This document shows, piece by piece, positions 26,801 through 32,532 of a stretch of DNA of 32,532 nt. Each line of letters begins with the position of its first letter. Positions within the stretch are counted from its first letter, which is position 1. This stretch comes from Euryarchaeota archaeon UBA91 (GTDB lineage: Archaea; Thermoplasmatota; Poseidoniia; Poseidoniales; Poseidoniaceae): NCBI GenBank assembly GCA_002499705.1, contig DAMU01000108.1, positions 1-32,532 on the forward strand. Direction: 5' to 3'. The notes under the pieces were generated by a model. That model was not told the origin of the DNA. It saw only the letters and a list, made by a program, of their open reading frames with translations, and searched no databases. Made by a program: the position numbers and the translations under genes.

Positions 26801-29631
26801 GGTCAGTGAGTGGAGACCTTGCAATGAACGGTTCAATTCTTGAGTTGACAGGTAACAGCAACGGTGTTGCATCCGGCACTCTTAGCCTCCAACTGCCAAC
26901 AAATTCCGTACCTTATCGCCACGTTTTTTCGACCAGCGATGGAAATGAAAATTATTCCAACCTGACATTCTCATTGCAAGTCTTGCAAATCTATCGATCA
27001 CAAGCCACCATATTGGAACCGCTTCCTGAAAGTGAAGGTTCAAGCGTATCAATAAACGTCACTGAACCTCAAAACATTCGCTTGAGGCTCGAAAATCCAG
27101 GTAATGGAGAAGATGAGTTCTTACTTTCCGCACAGGCAAAATCTCTCTCCCCTCAAGATGAGACTCCTCCAGTGAGCTTCGTATTTATATCTCAAGAGCA
27201 GCGAACACTCGGACCACTGGCTTACACCATTGCTACTGTTGAAGTGACATTAGGTGCTGAAGTCGCTGCTCAAACTCCGTTTGAACTGGAATTTAGATGG
27301 ACATCATTAGGTGACCCATCCGTCCATGACACTGTCACTTTACTCGTCGAAGCAGAACCAGACCATCGTTGGGAGATTAACATGACTTCCGGGGTCGAGT
27401 ATCAGGTCTCTCCAAAAGAAACTGTGAACATTGACTTCACTGCAAAAAACACTGGAAATGCGAACGATACGCTTCGAGTAATCCCCTCATTCACGCACTC
27501 CTATTCTGGTCTAGACTCATCCACATGGAATGCTGCTGTCTTCTTAGGAGGGGAACTACCCGTCAACCAGTCTGCGGCGTACACACTCAATTTCACGGTG
27601 CCGGAATTAGCCTGGGCTGAATCAATTGCTCATATGCAATTTGGAATATATTCGGGGAACATATGGATTCAGGACATCATGCTTAACTTTACTGTAATGC
27701 ATGAATCCGGTTGGAGATTTAACCTTGCCAACACATCACTTACCATTGACCCTGCTGGTCAGAACCTTACCCTAACCGTTGACCAACTTGGTAACGCTCC
27801 AACAGCCCCTTATTTTGCCAAAGCCGGTGCTGGATGGAACATCACATACCCTGAAAGTGGCAATGTGGTCGATCCTCACACATCGACTTCTGTCACCGTT
27901 TTTGTCACCCCTCCAGATGGAGCAGTGGCAGGAGAAATAGGCATCCTCAAGATTCGAATTAGCGATGCTGATGGTTCTGGCTCAACCGTCCAAGAGATAC
28001 CAGTGCGTGTTGGTGATGCACCTAATCTTTCAATCGCCCACAGAGGAATTTGGAAAATCAATGACCAAGGGGGGTTGCCAACTGCTTGGATAGAAAATGT
28101 TGGAAATGATGTAGCAGTACTTCAACTCGGCGTTTCAGGATTACCGAGTGGTTGGATTGTTGAAGGTCCAAGTCAAATGGTCATTGCTCCAAACCAGTTA
28201 ATTGGAATTCCTCTCAGCCTTCTTCCAAATTCAGATTGGAATGGAGAGCGGTTTATCGCATCGTTAGAAATCACTCATCCGATTTTGGGCCTGCAACTCC
28301 ATGATATCGAAATTGAAAAAGGAACATTTACATTCAGTTCATCACCAGTTGCTTATGCCGCATCTGGCACTCAGATTAGTATTCTAATGAATACCAATAT
28401 CACGTCCGATAGCCTCACAAGCGAACAAGAATTCAATGTCGTTGACAATTCAATTATCATCAATATGACTGGGGCACGTGGTGAAAGTATTCTCACATCC
28501 ACTGCCGATTCAGGCGAAACAATTTCGCTCTACCTTGCAGGTTATCTACTTCCGAATGTCTTGACAGATTGTGAACTTGAAGGTTCTGCTTTCGCACTGC
28601 TTGGATTGCAACCTCTCGAAGGAAGAGTTGGTGAATGTTCACTCATAGCTGCAGAAGAACCCGTTCAAGCGACTTTAGTATTGGTGAGTAACACTGGAGA
28701 GAAAATCGATTTAGTCTCTAAATCCATACAACTCGGTGCGATGGAAAATGGTACTTTTGAGGTGAATGTTTCCGATTGGAGTCCAAATGCTGGTGAGATT
28801 GAAGTCCAGATAATGGTAATCGATTCATACGGACGGGTTCTCGATTCAAAATCGATTTCAACTGTTTCACGCAGCAGCGGTTGGAATATTGGAATCAGCA
28901 CGTTCACAGTGAATGATGAAAGTGAATTAGAAATAAGCGTTCTAAGAAATGGATATCAGCGACTCGCAGACGTTACATGCCGTATCAATTTGGAAAGTTT
29001 AGATTCCTCTTGGAGTGCAACGCAAATCGTCGATGTCGTGACTCCAGATTACACGCCTACATTTGTCATCAAAGGAACAGAGGGGATTGTAGACTCAAAT
29101 GATGGAATCGCAGAATATAGATTACAAGCAACCCTATCCTGTGATTCACCCTATGATATAGACGATAATCCTGAAGACGATTCAGCGACCGCTCGATTCA
29201 TCCCAGAAGGCGATGCAATCGTCGAACAGAGTGATGTATTGATCAGCATTGTGGTTGCGAGCATTTTGCTTGTCATTGCTTTCTTTGCGGGTGCATTCAA
29301 TCAAAGTTCATCTGCTCAGCCTTCTCAAAAGAAGAAAACGGTGAAACCGATGCCGGCAATTTCCAACAACGATGCCGTTGAAGAGAAAGTCGAAGAAATT
29401 GAGGATGAAGATGATGAATTCTCGTTCGTATTTGATGAAGAAAAGAGTGAGAGTTTAGTTGAGGAATCACTCGTTGAAGTTTCAGTGGAAGAAGTTGTCA
29501 TTGACATTGATGATGAAGTAGATTCAAGCGCATCCGGGCGTCTTGCAGCATTACGTAATGAGATGGACGGGGATGAAGAAAAAAATCTTACCCGTGAAGA
29601 AAGAATGAACAGATTCTTTGCAGACAAGTAA
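23881..29631 (+). CDS. Giant membrane-anchored surface protein with FG-GAP-like and CARDB/Ig-like domains
   Basis: This 1916-residue protein has a signal peptide near residues 8-37 (PLLLLILSSLSPLLL). Residues about 190-570 contain at least six FG-GAP/VCBS-like calcium motifs, for example HDVDDDGKPEILVV, LADLELDGTPELIL and VADMDGDGTLDILIG, forming a beta-propeller. A CARDB adhesion module follows (about 580-695). A long series of Ig-like beta domains runs to about 1770, recalling NEW3-type repeats. A transmembrane helix (about 1783-1805) is followed by a lysine patch (KKKTVK) and a 100-residue, strongly acidic cytoplasmic tail ending EERMNRFFADK. Starts at 23881 or 23896 are both possible; neither has a Shine-Dalgarno, so the mRNA may be leaderless. 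Adhesion or ligand binding is inferred. There is no protease or glycosidase domain that I can see. Confidence 0.88.
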   Translation: MTSSTMRRGGRIACAIVPLLLLILSSLSPLLLNEEGAQYRLEKGQDVAQSSSNESWIGQTQPWGQYARTPTHNGTMPPHGPDGGPGEGSVSDVSVYGAIDSPVVNWVGFENGVDAYGSIIADFSQSITSTSASQERCGQGELFGVTVSKDSGESTLTILSGDDAKTAWEVSLGQTNDIRSTPIVHDVDDDGKPEILVVYDTSSALQVEMWSPELTCSESGWQKTGHSNERVWSYSDSDYRIGISSPHTPSSQTNHLAVTQPLLADLELDGTPELILAVVDESSDDPTVLSFDLTTSVPSEPDWDISLDRGTHPSDPTWAALDSSTTAIVLTTIDSNSGNMWVWRIDGASGSLDWERVALQGTDSDSDSPRLRLPGPVIVQLDNDDAPEMILTVPTDSNGATSGNGARYIGMELTSTSEVFNFRAQNGYADTQPLPLDTTGDGIHDRLCWVTWYSESSISFNRKGMVGCHDISLSTPLKEWSRDLQRGNGNDNDEIGVSAPIWMDINGDEEPEILVAFGQRLWGFDGETGASADINNEWSSPLAMPHRVWASPAVADMDGDGTLDILIGDILVSQSAPDFAPLADQRGISFNPAEPDPGQQVTITGQFSNIGTVENDDDLDAVLLLNGNEIARERFDDVEPVSPSGEGGPLTFSAVITAELGIHNVTMILDVNGNISEAREDNNLATMQLAIVEPYVARIDLPIETPRISPGSTELVSIELLALGSRTADWTLAWDDSALPSGWTFVLDDGSDIQPTLSPDNPVTIGFNVGISSDALGDENSFVDFTLTLDEDPTISTEIQLPIEVLRTRGLSVTGPTGLATSEGYGRIQGVANAWLVVENLGNALESTTSIDWTAPSWGGSPTLHDSNGDEIFALSLNPNEDVELFAQLDVPSSVNRGSTTSTTLTLCIGSGSETLCQDMEISFTAVNAIVSPIHTRSLPNSTLTWDITADLPQSGTLQWNMADAQMVQANWQWSVSGDLAMNGSILELTGNSNGVASGTLSLQLPTNSVPYRHVFSTSDGNENYSNLTFSLQVLQIYRSQATILEPLPESEGSSVSINVTEPQNIRLRLENPGNGEDEFLLSAQAKSLSPQDETPPVSFVFISQEQRTLGPLAYTIATVEVTLGAEVAAQTPFELEFRWTSLGDPSVHDTVTLLVEAEPDHRWEINMTSGVEYQVSPKETVNIDFTAKNTGNANDTLRVIPSFTHSYSGLDSSTWNAAVFLGGELPVNQSAAYTLNFTVPELAWAESIAHMQFGIYSGNIWIQDIMLNFTVMHESGWRFNLANTSLTIDPAGQNLTLTVDQLGNAPTAPYFAKAGAGWNITYPESGNVVDPHTSTSVTVFVTPPDGAVAGEIGILKIRISDADGSGSTVQEIPVRVGDAPNLSIAHRGIWKINDQGGLPTAWIENVGNDVAVLQLGVSGLPSGWIVEGPSQMVIAPNQLIGIPLSLLPNSDWNGERFIASLEITHPILGLQLHDIEIEKGTFTFSSSPVAYAASGTQISILMNTNITSDSLTSEQEFNVVDNSIIINMTGARGESILTSTADSGETISLYLAGYLLPNVLTDCELEGSAFALLGLQPLEGRVGECSLIAAEEPVQATLVLVSNTGEKIDLVSKSIQLGAMENGTFEVNVSDWSPNAGEIEVQIMVIDSYGRVLDSKSISTVSRSSGWNIGISTFTVNDESELEISVLRNGYQRLADVTCRINLESLDSSWSATQIVDVVTPDYTPTFVIKGTEGIVDSNDGIAEYRLQATLSCDSPYDIDDNPEDDSATARFIPEGDAIVEQSDVLISIVVASILLVIAFFAGAFNQSSSAQPSQKKKTVKPMPAISNNDAVEEKVEEIEDEDDEFSFVFDEEKSESLVEESLVEVSVEEVVIDIDDEVDSSASGRLAALRNEMDGDEEKNLTREERMNRFFADK

Positions 29632-29671
29632 GAAGCAAGGGCTTATCACAGTGTCACGGTGGCAAGTTACC

Positions 29672-30361
29672 ATGGACCTTGAGAATTTTGAGGGCGGAAC
29701 ATCTCCATTTATCACCCTTGATGCATGCAACGGTGAGCGAGCTGAAAATGTACTATCGGCACTTGAAGCATGCACAAAAGGGGATACTGAACAATGGACG
29801 AAACTAATCGAAAAAGATGCAGCCCTTAGAAATCGATTCCAGGACCAGGGTATCGAGGACCCAACGCAGAGAGCAAACATACCTTGGGATGATGCATCAG
29901 TACTCTTCACATCATCTGTTGAATTGTCAAAAGAAGGTTTACCACTCCAAGTTGCAGACGCGCTTTTGAGAGAAAAAATTGGACGGTTCCCCTGGGGTGA
30001 TGGTTCACCTCTCAGCTACATGCATGAATTCATCCGTCCGAACAGTAATCGCCAACGCCAACAAGGTTCAGATGGTTATGAACAAATAATTCAGTTACTG
30101 GAAATACTGTCACAACGCTGTGGGCCGTCCCATGTTGGACACGAGCGGTATCAAAACGGTCAAGGAGGGCTTGACATTCGAGGCTTCCTCAATCAAGAGC
30201 AGGTACGTGAATTGAGATTATCTCTCTCGGGACGATCATGGAGCGTTACTGCAGAGGAAGCAATCGATGGCGGAATGCGAGATGTAAGTCGCAACCTCAT
30301 CGCAATTCTACGTGGCGCAGAACGTCGAAATGTGGGTGTATTTCTTCGCTCGCATTCGTGA
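29672..30361 (+). CDS. Soluble protein of unknown function
   Basis: The protein is 229 residues from the ATG at 29672; in-frame GTG at 29651 and the extended frame from 29618 are alternatives, the latter overlapping the surface-protein gene by 14 nt. There is no signal peptide or membrane segment. Mostly helical, it has notable stretches such as FPWGDGSPLSYMHEF, SQRCGPSHVGHERYQ and ELRLSLSGRSWSVT. I do not recognise a family or an active site. It follows the giant surface gene closely on the same strand and abuts the purC stop. Normal codon use and tight packing support it as real. Confidence 0.7.
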   Translation: MDLENFEGGTSPFITLDACNGERAENVLSALEACTKGDTEQWTKLIEKDAALRNRFQDQGIEDPTQRANIPWDDASVLFTSSVELSKEGLPLQVADALLREKIGRFPWGDGSPLSYMHEFIRPNSNRQRQQGSDGYEQIIQLLEILSQRCGPSHVGHERYQNGQGGLDIRGFLNQEQVRELRLSLSGRSWSVTAEEAIDGGMRDVSRNLIAILRGAERRNVGVFLRSHS

Positions 30362-31267
30362 TTAGAATGTTTGCGATGTCAAGCGCTCATACATCGAAGC
30401 ATACAAGTTTGCAGTTTGGTCTATGACTTCTTGGGGAAGCGCCGGAATTGGCGGGTCTGTTGTTCCCGCATCACGTGCTGCTTTGAGTTCTGCTTGATGG
30501 CCTGTTTCAATGTAATGCGTTCGAACAGATTCCTTTGAAAGTTCAATGCATTCCCCGTTTGCATAAGCTTCAGCGTCCCACCAGCGGTCTTCATCAAGTG
30601 TGCCAAAGGTATCGACCAAGACGACTTTACGTCCAGGGCCAAGAGCAAATTCTTTCTTCCCATCAACGTGAATAAGACCGTTTTTGGCAGCTTCCCGCTC
30701 AATAAGTTCATCCACTTTGAGGACGGCATCGAAAATCGATTCGAGTTCACCAGGAGTAATATTCGAAATCTCAAGTGCTTCCTCATTTGTGATGTTTCGG
30801 TCAAAAGCTTCGAATTTAGTAGTCACTTCAAGGAAAGGTTTGGAGAGTTTTGCACCGTATTCACAGTCCTCTGAAACACCTAATTGCTCAGCAGTGAGTT
30901 CGCCTCGCTGAAATCTTCTCCAGGCGGAGCCAGATAGATAATGTCGGCAGATAATTTCCAGAGGCACGAAAACCCATTCCATATCTCGAGGAATCATACC
31001 GGGTTCTTTGATGACTTCGACCTTACGAACTAAGCATCGTTCAGCTGCATTGACTTCAATAAGATGAGTGCCACATATTCCCTCTTCTTCGATTAACTTG
31101 AACCAGTGGGCAGTTGTCCTGTTGAGTGATTCACCCTTACGTGGGATGAGAGAAGGAATTATCTGATCAAACACAGAGATTTGATTCGTAAACCGAAATT
31201 CGAGAATATCGGGGTCGTCTGTTGACCAAACTTGCTTCACTTTACCTTGATAGAGCATCTCTGCCAT
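30362..31267 (-). CDS. purC: Phosphoribosylaminoimidazole-succinocarboxamide synthase (SAICAR synthetase)
   Basis: This 301-residue enzyme joins CAIR and aspartate with ATP in purine biosynthesis. Signatures are LYQGKVKQVWST at the start (ATP-loop), FDQIIPSLIPRKGESLNRTT, FVPLEIICRHYLSGSAWRRF, and VDGKKEFALGP followed by VLVDTFGTLDEDRWWD, the metal- and aspartate-binding region. The ATG at 31267 (MAEMLYQG) is chosen because the longer start at 31339 would overlap the end of the aIF6 gene without family similarity; an ATG at 31258 is also possible. It lies 52 nt after aIF6 on the same strand, so the two probably share a transcript. Confidence 0.95.
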   Translation of the reverse strand: MAEMLYQGKVKQVWSTDDPDILEFRFTNQISVFDQIIPSLIPRKGESLNRTTAHWFKLIEEEGICGTHLIEVNAAERCLVRKVEVIKEPGMIPRDMEWVFVPLEIICRHYLSGSAWRRFQRGELTAEQLGVSEDCEYGAKLSKPFLEVTTKFEAFDRNITNEEALEISNITPGELESIFDAVLKVDELIEREAAKNGLIHVDGKKEFALGPGRKVVLVDTFGTLDEDRWWDAEAYANGECIELSKESVRTHYIETGHQAELKAARDAGTTDPPIPALPQEVIDQTANLYASMYERLTSQTF

Positions 31268-31319
31268 ACATTGCGACCAACGACAAAGGCCTTTGAACAT
31301 TTCAGTCGAAAATGAAGGG

Positions 31320-31982
31320 TTAAATGAGCCCCAAAGCATCTTCCATTCGATTCAATTCAGGACCAGTTGTCTCTGTTCCAGCAACTGCGCCGTTATTTGT
31401 TGCACAAACTCCTGCTCCAACATACGGTGAGCCAAAGGCAACTGTTCCAACCATTGGAGGAACGCCAAGAACCTCTTGAATGACAAGAACTTCTTCCGGA
31501 GTTACATCTGGATGTAGAAGGACGCCTTGATCATTACAAACACCGAGACTCCCGACGACATCTTGCCCTGCAATGGTTGAGACGCCGACTTGAACACCCA
31601 TGACTTCTGCCATGATCTCAAGTCCATCTTCAGGAATGCTTGGAGATGCTATTGCACCTTGCTCATTGACAAGTAGAAGATTACCGGCAGTGTTGACACC
31701 GCCTTCCATTACCACTACATCACCAAATGCTGTCAGCATATCGATGTCTGATTCATTGGCGATATCAGCAACTGCCATTCCACGTGAATTACCAGCGACT
31801 AGAGCACCTATGAGATTCGAACCACCAATCGAGATAGGGTGCATTTCAAGTTGCAGTGTAGTTTCAAAAATATCGAGTACATGTTGAGGCAGTTCAAGAG
31901 GATGAAGTAAAACATCTCCAACTGCAGCCAAGTGAATTCCCACTTGGTCACTTCCAAAAATGTCCGCAGTATCAATTGGCAT
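31320..31982 (-). CDS. eif6: Translation initiation factor 6 (aIF6)
   Basis: aIF6 binds the large ribosomal subunit and blocks premature association with the small subunit. The 220-residue length is typical. The five-fold pseudo-symmetric repeats are visible in recurrent GNSRGMAV, VNEQGAIASP, CNDQGVLLHP and ATNNGAVAG motifs. The ATG at 31982 is fixed by GGAGGAA at 31994-31988. The longer frame to 32159 would run into the hairpins and 5S rRNA and is rejected. It is the first protein gene downstream of the 23S-5S rRNA genes on the same strand. Confidence 0.96.
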   Translation of the reverse strand: MPIDTADIFGSDQVGIHLAAVGDVLLHPLELPQHVLDIFETTLQLEMHPISIGGSNLIGALVAGNSRGMAVADIANESDIDMLTAFGDVVVMEGGVNTAGNLLLVNEQGAIASPSIPEDGLEIMAEVMGVQVGVSTIAGQDVVGSLGVCNDQGVLLHPDVTPEEVLVIQEVLGVPPMVGTVAFGSPYVGAGVCATNNGAVAGTETTGPELNRMEDALGLI

Positions 31983-32036
31983 GAGGCTTCCTCCAAGCAG
32001 AGCGTGTTGAGTGATGGTTATGGTTCTATTGAACGC

Positions 32037-32070
32037 AAAAAAGGCCGGCACTCCAAAGGAGCACCGGCCT
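32037..32070 (-). terminator. Hairpin plus T6 terminator downstream of 5S rRNA
   Basis: On the minus strand a 13-bp stem, AGGCCGG-TG-CTCC / GGAG-TG-CCGGCCT, has a TTT loop and is followed by a run of T (32042-32037). The two central TG/TG steps pair as U.G and G.U wobbles only in minus-strand RNA; in plus-strand RNA they would be C-A mismatches. This indicates a structure acting on the rRNA transcript. Intrinsic termination is inferred; archaeal polymerase mainly needs the T run. Confidence 0.7.
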
Positions 32071-32074
32071 AGCG

Positions 32075-32088
32075 CCCACCGAAGTGGG
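32075..32088 (-). other. UUCG tetraloop hairpin
   Basis: Minus-strand CCCAC-TTCG-GTGGG forms a 5-bp stem capped by a C(UUCG)G loop, one of the most stable RNA tetraloops. It lies between the 5S 3' end and the T-tract hairpin, so it may define the 3' trailer or block exonucleases. Confidence 0.6.
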
Positions 32089-32122
32089 AATTTGAGGATA
32101 GATTCGAGGAGAAAGAAGAGGG

Positions 32123-32237
32123 GCACAGTGACTTCCTTTCCCGTGGACTCTCGTACCACAGTATTGGGAGAGACGCAGGCAGGCTTGACTTCTGGGTTCG
32201 GAATGGGACCAGGTAAACACTACCGCTGTGACCGTGC
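32123..32237 (-). rRNA. rrf: 5S ribosomal RNA
   Basis: Minus-strand sequence shows the conserved loop segment CCCATTCCGAACCCAGAAGT and the closing stem GCACGGT (5') with ACTGTGC (3'), giving a 115-nt molecule; ends may be off by 2-4 nt. It follows the 23S gene by about 115 nt, so the two are probably one transcription unit. Confidence 0.92.
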
Positions 32238-32353
32238 ACCCATCTTCCTTCGAATCGGATCTATGAGTACGACGATAAACGTCGCAATGAAATATGAATT
32301 GGCATGAATTATTAGACGAAGGGCACTCAAGGTGCGGATACATACGAAAAAAA
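32238..32353 (-). other. 23S-5S internal transcribed spacer
   Basis: About 116 AT-rich bases lie between the large-subunit rRNA end and 5S. A small CGACG/CGTCG hairpin with a 5-nt loop is at 32270-32284. No tRNA gene is present in the spacer. A T7 tract immediately follows the predicted 23S 3' end. Confidence 0.65.
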
Positions 32354-32532
32354 GATGCTCGAACGTTAGTGATGCTGGACTGAACACGTCGGAAAACCTT
32401 CGTGCTTACATCCGCATTCTATTAATCTCGTCTTTTACGAGTGTTCTGAGGTGTCTCGTCTTTGGGGTGGCTTCGAGCTTAGATGCTTTCAGCTCTTATC
32501 CTTCAGGGCGTGGCTACCCAGCATTGCCTTGT
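32354..32532 (-). rRNA. rrl: 23S ribosomal RNA, 3' end (runs off window)
   Basis: Minus-strand sequence includes the highly conserved GAAAGCATCTAAGCTCGAAG near the 3' end of 23S domain VI. The 3' terminus is placed just before a T7 run at 32353-32347 and is approximate. The gene enters from the right edge and is transcribed towards 5S. Confidence 0.88.

Noticed and set aside
31983..32159. N-terminal extension of aIF6
   Set aside because: It covers the terminator hairpins and part of 5S rRNA; the family starts at MPIDTADIFG and a GGAGGAA lies just upstream of that ATG.
1..32532. Search for CRISPR arrays, insertion sequences, integrases and defence genes
   Set aside because: No regularly spaced direct repeats, transposase motifs or recognisable defence proteins were seen; the content is housekeeping and cell-surface genes.

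Overview
The window looks like chromosomal DNA of an uncultured planktonic euryarchaeon. The best guess is Marine Group II (Candidatus Poseidoniales) or a close relative; the lineage is inferred, because no phylogeny could be run. The archaeal assignment is firm. There is a four-gene cluster of RNA polymerase subunit E' (Rpo7), Spt4, S24e and S27ae, together with aIF6, archaeal-type alanyl-tRNA synthetase, RtcB, archaeal D-aminoacyl-tRNA deacylase (DTD2) and an HVO_0476-type zinc-finger protein. Genes are densely packed, have Shine-Dalgarno motifs of the GGAGGTGA type, and leave almost no intergenic space. Large secreted proteins (subtilases, a thrombospondin-type-3/hydrolase/YHYH protein, a 1916-residue FG-GAP/CARDB protein) suggest a heterotroph with an elaborate cell surface.

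Layout. 1-5.3 kb: membrane protein, secreted subtilase, ETHE1-like metallo-beta-lactamase protein, Nudix hydrolase, small membrane protein. 5.4-10.4 kb: alaS and rtcB in divergent orientation, a 61-residue coiled-coil protein, then convergent tRNA-Thr(GGT) and tRNA-Ser(GGA) genes sharing an inverted-repeat terminator. 10.5-14 kb: a tight co-oriented set of membrane zinc-ribbon protein, cysteine desulfurase and membrane-anchored subtilase. 14-18.6 kb: methyltransferase-like protein, HVO_0476 family protein, proline dehydrogenase, DTD2, and a divergent propeller-like protein. 18.7-22.3 kb: a fused extracellular hydrolase/YHYH protein followed by a SCO1/SenC lipoprotein. 22.3-23.6 kb: the ribosome/RNA polymerase cluster on the minus strand. 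23.9-30.4 kb: the giant surface protein and an unrecognised soluble protein. 30.4-32.5 kb, minus strand: 23S rRNA 3' end, 5S rRNA, two stable hairpins (one with a T tract), aIF6, purC.

Two themes stand out. First, five of seven convergent gene pairs have directly adjacent stop codons with no base between them; the other two are 1 and 4 nt apart. Second, the YHYH/hydrolase fusion next to SCO1 suggests an uncharacterised extracellular copper- or redox-related module. I saw no CRISPR array, transposase, integrase, phage gene or defence island. No gene-free stretch exceeds 300 bases; the longest, about 277 bases, is at 23604-23880.
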